A stretch of DNA of 64,000 bases, taken from positions 1-64,000 of the forward strand of contig NZ_CP027845.1 of the NCBI RefSeq assembly GCF_003015145.1. Reading direction: 5' to 3'. The notes beneath the pieces are model-generated. The model made no database searches. It was not told where the DNA came from and saw only the letters and a program-made list of their open reading frames with translations. Below are positions 58,592 to 64,000 of the stretch, in pieces (the stretch's first letter is position 1; each line of letters starts with the position of its first letter). This DNA is from Candidatus Phycorickettsia trachydisci. GTDB taxonomy: Bacteria > Pseudomonadota > Alphaproteobacteria > Rickettsiales > Rickettsiaceae. Both the position numbers and the translations under genes were made by a program.

Positions 58592-59938
58592 TTAACCGTT
58601 GCCTTTAGTTTCTTCAACGCCGCCCGAATAATCTCCCATTACTGCCGTTTGGTCTAGAGTCTCTTCAGTTGCAAGATTCACTTCATTAACTGGCGCTTGG
58701 CTATGTGTTTGTACTTTTTCTTTTAAACTTGAGCATATTTCTAAAAATTCTTGATCCTTAGGTTCAGAGATTACAGTAACCCATTTTGCTGCTGAATTAA
58801 GAGGTGGCTTATTTAAAGAGATTATCTTAGAACATTCATTAGATATTCTTTCGTATAATACTTTTTTTGTTTCTAATTTAGTAAGGAATGTTTCTCTTTG
58901 GTCGCCAAGATGAGCTAGATTGAGCATTGGAGCAGCTAATTCTTCCATCAAAATAGTTATAATATTTTTAAAATTCTCACTCTTATATTCATAATATTCT
59001 TCTAACGACTTATTGAGGAAATAGAGGCCACATAAAACCTTTTCTAAATTGCTACCAAAGCTTATGACTTTTTTGAAGATTTTTGGTTTTAGTTGAAGAA
59101 GCCTAAGATCTTTACATTCAGCTTCTAAACAACCATTCATTAATATCAGTCTGTGAAATGTATCATCCTTAAATTTGTACTTATCTTCTGCTAATCCAGG
59201 GCTCAAATTTGATAACCACGATATCTCGGACGGATGACGCTGTATATAACCCCCTCGTGAACGCAGTAATAAAGCAATTTGGAAATTGTTTTCTACCATA
59301 GCTATGTTCAAAGGAGATAGCAACAATCCTAGGGTACCTTTATTTAATGATTCAAAATTATAATGAGAACCCTTGTTCACATCTGCTCCCTGACCCAAAA
59401 AGTATTTAACGAGTTCCGTTTTGCATTGTGCTATACAAATTCCTAAAGGCGTTTCCAAGTCTTTGTTATAAAGATTGATATCGTATCCTAAGTGACATAA
59501 AAATTTTATTACATCCTTTCGATCATGCATAGCAGCAGTATGTAGCAATTCATAATATCTAGAAGGTCCAGGGGGAGTATGACTAGGTGCTATGTAGGTA
59601 TATTGGGGGTCATAAAGAACACATAGATCCTCCTTATTTTCTATAAACCATGAAGCAATTTGATGTAAGTTTTGTTTCTGTGCTTCCTGTATTAATCCAT
59701 CTACCTCCATTGCATAATACCGAATCATATCTTCTTTAGATATAGGATTATCGGGCTTTTCAGAGCTCTTTGTTATAATACTCCCCTCATCTATATGCTC
59801 ATTGGACTGGTTAGAACGCCCCCTTTTATGACTTGCATCCTCATTCTCATTGGACCGGCTAGAACGCTTTCTTTTATGACTTTCATCTATATGCTTATCG
59901 AATTCGATAACACTCTTTCCTATACTTAGAAGAGTCAT
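58592..59938 (-). CDS. Ankyrin-repeat protein with NLS-like N-terminus
   Basis: 448 residues from the ATG at 59938. Counting from the upstream ATG (59959), two near-duplicate basic motifs, SHKRKRS (KRKR at 29-32) and SHKRGRS (KRGR at 45-48), lie in a short repeated stretch containing HIDE. They look like nuclear-localisation signals. About three ankyrin repeats follow at 130-245 (LLHTAAMHDRKDVIKFLCHLGYDIN, TPLGICIAQCKTELVKYFLGQGADVN, SPLNIAMVENNFQIALLLRSRGG). The C-terminal 200 residues are helical and unknown. There is no signal peptide. A perfect AGGAGG (complement of 59947-59952) lies 8 bases before the ATG at 59938 but downstream of the ATG at 59959, so the later start is favoured. A host-nucleus effector is an inference. 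Confidence 0.82.
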   Translation of the reverse strand: MTLLSIGKSVIEFDKHIDESHKRKRSSRSNENEDASHKRGRSNQSNEHIDEGSIITKSSEKPDNPISKEDMIRYYAMEVDGLIQEAQKQNLHQIASWFIENKEDLCVLYDPQYTYIAPSHTPPGPSRYYELLHTAAMHDRKDVIKFLCHLGYDINLYNKDLETPLGICIAQCKTELVKYFLGQGADVNKGSHYNFESLNKGTLGLLLSPLNIAMVENNFQIALLLRSRGGYIQRHPSEISWLSNLSPGLAEDKYKFKDDTFHRLILMNGCLEAECKDLRLLQLKPKIFKKVISFGSNLEKVLCGLYFLNKSLEEYYEYKSENFKNIITILMEELAAPMLNLAHLGDQRETFLTKLETKKVLYERISNECSKIISLNKPPLNSAAKWVTVISEPKDQEFLEICSSLKEKVQTHSQAPVNEVNLATEETLDQTAVMGDYSGGVEETKGNG

Positions 59939-59946
59939 TGCAAGTT

Positions 59947-59952
59947 CCTCCT
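59947..59952 (-). promoter_or_regulatory. Strong Shine-Dalgarno sequence deciding the ankyrin start
   Basis: AGGAGG on the minus strand, with an 8-base gap to the ATG at 59938. It falls inside the codons that would be used if the ATG at 59959 were the start, and supports the shorter protein. It is one of the best ribosome-binding sites in the window. Confidence 0.6.
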
Positions 59953-60188
59953 GATTCATATTAATACTCCGTATTTAGTTAATATTAATTTAATGCTACT
60001 ACATTTACATTAATTTTAACAATATCATTTTTAATATTTTTAAATTTACAACTGTACCCAAATCTTTGAGTTTAATCCATATCTCTCAAAAATTTCTCAA
60101 AAACAGTCAGTTTATTAACATTAGCTAATTTACAAAAAGATGTCTCTTTTGGTATTATTAATTAATAGTGAGTTTATGTTAATGTACA

Positions 60189-61736
60189 TTGTCTATATTC
60201 AGATCGGGGATTTTGGTATCCCTTTTTACGCTCTTATCAAAAATTTCAGGGCTTCTTAGAGAACAAACCATAGCCTATGTGTTCGGCGCTGGAGCTGCTG
60301 CTGATTGTCTGAATGTCTCTCTCAAGTTTCCTAATCTATTTAGACGCATTCTGGGCGAAGGGGCCTTATCCTCAGTATTTGTGCCGATGTATAGCCAAAA
60401 GATGCATAATGCTCCAAAATCATCCAAAATTTTCGCAAATCAAATCTTTACGCTTCTTATTTGTACTAGCATACCAATTACAATATTGATGCAGATTTTT
60501 GCCCCACAAATGCTATATATCTTGGCACCAGGTTTTATTGGTAATACTAGCAAATTTGCTCTTTGCGTTATGATGTGCCGAATTACAATGCCATACCTTA
60601 TCCTGATAACTCTATCTGCGCTTTTGGGTGGCATATTAAACGCCACAAGACATTACCTATATTTTGCCGTTAGTCCTATTTTGTTTAACGCCGTTATTAT
60701 TGGATCATGTCTTTTAGATAAAAGCGAGCAAAGCCCTCATATGGTTGCTTTCGGTATCTTGCTTGCTGGAGGTTTGCAGTTCGTATTTATGCATTACAGT
60801 GCTAGAAAATATGGCTTAAGCTGCCATTTAACAAAAACTATGATATCTAAAGATAGCAAGTTTTTAATGGTGCAAATGCTACCTGCTATCATGAGTTTTG
60901 GCGTCACTCAAATTAGTACTTTCATCTCTCTTTCTTTGGCAAGTTTTATTGAAGGAGCAATATCAATTTTAAGTTATGCTGAGCGTATTTTTCAATTGCC
61001 GCTTGCTTTAATTGGTACGGCTTTCGGTACTTTGTTATTACCAGAGCTTGCAAGATTTTATGGAGTAAGCGATTTTAAACAAGCAAACTCCTTGCTTGAG
61101 AATAGTATGAAACTTGGCCTAATCGTAGCATTACCCGCAGCAATAGGTCTTGGTTGTATCGCGGATTTTATTACATGTATTTTTTATCAAAGAGGGGCAT
61201 TTACAGCCTCGGATACATACCTTACGGCACAATGCCTTATTGCATTATGTTTAGGGTTACCTGCGTCTATATTAAATAAAATCCTCACGCCTGCTTTTTA
61301 TGCTAATTGTGATGTTAAGACTCCTTTTAAAATTACTATTTATACAGTCATTGCCAACATATTTTTTAATATAACGCTAATGAAATTTTATGGCATACTC
61401 GGGATTGCGGCTGCTTCTTCAATTAGCGCGTGGTTTAATACATTTCTTTTACTATTTTTAACACATAAGATGGACTACTTAGTTTTTAGCAGGACTTTGA
61501 GTCTTTTTATTATTAAATTGCTAATTCTAAATTTGGTCACTTTAGGCAGTATTCTCTACACTAAGAGCTTATTCTTTCGCTATTTTTATGAAGGAAATTT
61601 TGTATCTAAAATCATAAGTCTGGTTTTTATCATTTTAGTAAGTTGTATAGGATATATACTCCTTAACTTGTTATTTGGAGTTATCGACAAGAATGATCTA
61701 AGTAAAATCAAGCAAAGATTTTCGCAAAAGATTTAA
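60189..61736 (+). CDS. murJ: Lipid II flippase MurJ
   Basis: 515 residues and about 14 membrane helices, the standard length. The N-terminus SGILVSLFTLLSKISGLLREQTIAYVFGAG, the AAADCLNVSLKFPNLFRRILGEGALSSVFVPMYSQ stretch and LPLALIGTAFGTLLLPELARFY are hallmark MurJ elements. R24, the R-R of NLFRR and later charged residues in the central cavity are kept. MurJ flips undecaprenyl-linked lipid II to the periplasm for peptidoglycan synthesis. The start must be TTG at 60189: an in-frame TAA lies at 60180-60182, and the ATG at 60182 is in another frame. With dapF and the lysozyme, this implies an active cell wall in this organism. A terminator follows at 61745. Confidence 0.96.
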   Translation: MSIFRSGILVSLFTLLSKISGLLREQTIAYVFGAGAAADCLNVSLKFPNLFRRILGEGALSSVFVPMYSQKMHNAPKSSKIFANQIFTLLICTSIPITILMQIFAPQMLYILAPGFIGNTSKFALCVMMCRITMPYLILITLSALLGGILNATRHYLYFAVSPILFNAVIIGSCLLDKSEQSPHMVAFGILLAGGLQFVFMHYSARKYGLSCHLTKTMISKDSKFLMVQMLPAIMSFGVTQISTFISLSLASFIEGAISILSYAERIFQLPLALIGTAFGTLLLPELARFYGVSDFKQANSLLENSMKLGLIVALPAAIGLGCIADFITCIFYQRGAFTASDTYLTAQCLIALCLGLPASILNKILTPAFYANCDVKTPFKITIYTVIANIFFNITLMKFYGILGIAAASSISAWFNTFLLLFLTHKMDYLVFSRTLSLFIIKLLILNLVTLGSILYTKSLFFRYFYEGNFVSKIISLVFIILVSCIGYILLNLLFGVIDKNDLSKIKQRFSQKI

Positions 61737-61744
61737 TTTTTTAA

Positions 61745-61772
61745 ACGAACTATAAACGTTCGTGACTTTTTT
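61745..61772 (+). terminator. Rho-independent terminator after murJ
   Basis: ACGAAC (61745-61750) pairs with GTTCGT (61758-61763) across a 7-base loop, followed by GACTTTTTT. It sits 8 bases after the murJ stop codon. Confidence 0.65.
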
Positions 61773-61932
61773 ACTACAAAATTTTTAATTTTAGGAATTT
61801 CTAAAGTTTTAAATATTCTCCAAGGCTATCTCCAAGTCAATAATTACACAAAGTTAAAGGTCAAAATCAAAAAGTCATAATTGAAAACCTAATTAACTAA
61901 TTATATAAAACAACAGATTGGGTTATACGACC

Positions 61933-64000
61933 ATGTTCGAGCTAAGAAGACAATTCTCATCAAGACATCACATTCGGACTCATAGTTCAAATGCAGATGG
62001 AAGCCTTGGAGCTAAGTTAAGAAGACAATTCTCATCAAAACATCACCTTCGGACTCATAGTTCAAATGTAGATGAAAGTCCTGAAGCTAAGTTAAAAAGA
62101 GCTGAATTGCTATATAAGGCAGGGAGTTTTGGAGAGGCTCTTAGTATTTATTCAGATCTTTTAGCGATAACGCCTAATGACGCCTCTTTATTATATTGGA
62201 ATGGCATGTGTTTGGACCGATTAGATGAAAAACCGAATGCAATCTCATTTTATGATAAAGCGATAGAATTAAATCCCGATGATTACTTGGTGCATTTTGC
62301 TAGAGGAGTTGCGATGCACGATCAAGGATACTATAAAGATGCATTTGCATCATACAATAGAGCTTTTGAATTAAATACAGGATATCACGCAGTATGTTAT
62401 AAAATAGGATGGTTGGGTTCGTACTTTGGCAAAGACGAAGAAGCTATGATTCTATATCAAGAAGCATCAAAATTTGAACCTACAAATATCTTATACTTCA
62501 ATTTAATCGGTCATGCAGCATATAGTGCGAATAGAAAACAAACCGCATTTAATTCTTACATGCGCGCACTGGAGCTAAATCCAAATGACACTGTTTGTTG
62601 GTATAACACAGCTATTGCTGCTTTTGAATTAGGCAAGGAAGATCAAGCTAAAACATTTTTTATCAAAATTTTGGAAAATCGCTCTAAAGATGTAATAGGC
62701 ACCTTGAATGATATTGCAACACTACCAGATTCTCTTGATACATATCTAAGCTCTAAGCTTAATGGTGAGGTGCCAGTAGAATACGTCCGGAGTAAAGCCA
62801 TGATATTAGAATTATTAGGTGAGTATGATGCGGCCCTTTGCATGTACAATGAAGCAATTAAAATTGATCCTGATGATGCCCTTGTATATCATCATCAAGG
62901 GAAAATTTTATATTTAAACGAAGATTATAAAGGCGCCATTAAGTGCTTCAATCGAGCATTAAGTCTTGATATTAGCGATCTTAACTCATACTTATACAAT
63001 CTTTTATCACTTTATACCTTACATAATGACTTAGAGGGGCATACCTTATTCCCTGCCTTGAGCACCTTTGGACAAGAGGAGGATATTATAAATTTTATGG
63101 CAAACCTTCCTTGGGACAGTGAAGATCCGTATATACCCAAAGAAGCTCGAATCTTACTAGATCTGATTTTGTTCTCAAAAAGTTACTCAAGAGTTTTTAG
63201 TTTATTCGCAGAAAAAAATATTAACTTTAATTTAAAAATTTCTTTTGAAGACAATACATCTTTATTTGTCGCAATTATTCAAACTAAGGATGAATGGTTA
63301 ATATCTCAAATGCTCCGAATACCCATAAATTTTGAAGAGATACTAAAAGAGTTATTGCGAGATCTAGATGATAGCACCTGCCTTGACATAATTCAAAAAA
63401 TTGTATCTAAATCAGGCCCAGTCGCTCATAGCATCAGAGAAGGTCATACTAAACTATTAGAAATTGCTTTGAGCTGCTTCAAACCTCAAGCTGCAGAATA
63501 TTTATTAGGATTAAATACTAAACTAATCGACCAGATACAAGATAGGAATATTGCTGGTGAATTCATGATAGTTGTTAAGAATAAGGAACTATCTTGTATT
63601 TTACAAGAGAGATTCAATTTTGATCTTCGAGAAAAACTTCAACATGCGATTGTCCAAGATGATACTGAATTAGTTGGTAATATTTTAGTTATTTCGCCTG
63701 AATTATTAGATAGTTGGTTCGATGGGATGCCACTTGGGCATTGGGCCTTAAAACAAAATAAACTCGAAGTTATAGAATTGATTTTAATCAATGACATTAA
63801 CCTTGAATCAAAAGTAGACAACCAAGATCGCAATTTACTAACATTTGCATTAATCGAGAGAAAATTCGACATAGTTGAAGTATTAATCACTAAATATAAT
63901 TTTGGAATTGGTGAACCTTTATATAGTATGCTTAAAGATAACGATTCCGACGCCATATTCAATATACCAACTTCAATTTTACAACAAGCACTCAATCATC
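61933..64000 (+). CDS. TPR/ankyrin protein with duplicated N-terminal motif (incomplete, runs off the window)
   Basis: The reading frame opens at ATG 61933 and has no stop before the window ends (689 codons seen). Residues about 4-53 are two tandem 25-residue copies of a basic motif, LRRQFSS(R/K)HH(I/L)RTHSSN. Then come at least seven TPR units (about 55-340), for example AELLYKAGSFGEALSIYSDLL, IEINP-type YDKAIELNPDDYLVHFARG and EAIKIDPDDALVYHHQGKILYLNEDYKGAIKCFNRAL. A helical middle region follows, and ankyrin-like repeats from about 590 (GHWALKQNKLEVIELILINDINLESK, LLTFALIERKFDIVEVLIT). No signal peptide is seen. It is similar in style to the other effector candidates. The combination of basic tail-like N-terminus, TPR and ankyrin repeats suggests a scaffold; the role is unknown. 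Confidence 0.85.
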   Translation, partial: MFELRRQFSSRHHIRTHSSNADGSLGAKLRRQFSSKHHLRTHSSNVDESPEAKLKRAELLYKAGSFGEALSIYSDLLAITPNDASLLYWNGMCLDRLDEKPNAISFYDKAIELNPDDYLVHFARGVAMHDQGYYKDAFASYNRAFELNTGYHAVCYKIGWLGSYFGKDEEAMILYQEASKFEPTNILYFNLIGHAAYSANRKQTAFNSYMRALELNPNDTVCWYNTAIAAFELGKEDQAKTFFIKILENRSKDVIGTLNDIATLPDSLDTYLSSKLNGEVPVEYVRSKAMILELLGEYDAALCMYNEAIKIDPDDALVYHHQGKILYLNEDYKGAIKCFNRALSLDISDLNSYLYNLLSLYTLHNDLEGHTLFPALSTFGQEEDIINFMANLPWDSEDPYIPKEARILLDLILFSKSYSRVFSLFAEKNINFNLKISFEDNTSLFVAIIQTKDEWLISQMLRIPINFEEILKELLRDLDDSTCLDIIQKIVSKSGPVAHSIREGHTKLLEIALSCFKPQAAEYLLGLNTKLIDQIQDRNIAGEFMIVVKNKELSCILQERFNFDLREKLQHAIVQDDTELVGNILVISPELLDSWFDGMPLGHWALKQNKLEVIELILINDINLESKVDNQDRNLLTFALIERKFDIVEVLITKYNFGIGEPLYSMLKDNDSDAIFNIPTSILQQALNH
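61942..62091 (+). repeat. Tandem 75-bp duplication
   Basis: Two head-to-tail 75-bp copies (61942-62016 and 62017-62091), in frame, encode a basic, histidine-rich 25-residue unit. They are nearly identical at the base level, so the duplication is recent. Confidence 0.85.

Overview
The window looks like part of the chromosome of an AT-rich alphaproteobacterium of the order Rickettsiales. An amoeba- or protist-associated Midichloriaceae/Jidaibacter-type endosymbiont would fit best (inference; no 16S gene is present). Three things point there: a 17-kDa-antigen-type lipoprotein, a housekeeping block with alphaproteobacterial gene content (rimP-nusA-infB-rbfA, dapF-mtaB-gpsA), and a large load of ankyrin-repeat, TPR and very large repeat-rich proteins of the kind used against eukaryotic hosts.

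Layout. 1-31000 is an accessory region. It holds two ankyrin proteins (163-1962 and 2058-3197), a decayed coiled-coil gene (3372-4126), a secreted unknown (4181-5128) and a lysozyme/Mu-gpF chimera (5133-6200). Then come a histidine-kinase remnant (6399-6647), a 1944-aa beta-rich/glycine-rich/helical/ankyrin protein (6893-12727), a broken sodium-solute-symporter/histidine-kinase fusion gene (12738-15480), a copy of the tail of the 1944-aa protein (15629-15910), a giant 4626-aa ankyrin/coiled-coil protein (16038-29918) and an unknown protein with a basic tail (30018-30986).

31000-38983 is mostly housekeeping: a small heat-shock protein with a clear sigma70-type promoter, a DsrE-like/TetR operon with a near-ideal operator palindrome, mgtE, tRNA-Leu(GAG), an AmpG-like permease, and the packed dapF-mtaB-gpsA cluster. 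39051-45709 is a second accessory island of unknowns: a translationally coupled 778-aa/87-aa pair, a gene probably cut short by a G-tract frameshift, decayed sequence, and a TPR-like protein with nuclear-localisation-like motifs.

45833-61736 is again housekeeping: a DciA-like protein, a CDF metal exporter, the 17-kDa lipoprotein, and the tightly packed rimP-nusA-infB-rbfA-gltX-AGCS symporter-hisS-gmk run. After these come a membrane protein, phbB, an ankyrin protein with NLS-like motifs, and murJ. The window ends inside a TPR/ankyrin protein (61933 onward).

Common thread. Housekeeping genes overlap or nearly abut. The accessory genes are long, built from repeats, often duplicated or broken, and carry features that make sense mainly inside a eukaryotic cell: ankyrin and TPR repeats, NLS-like basic clusters, polyproline repeats and an IQ-like motif. 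They are best read as a changing pool of host-interaction effectors and toxins. No secretion-system genes, IS elements or CRISPR arrays were seen in the window.
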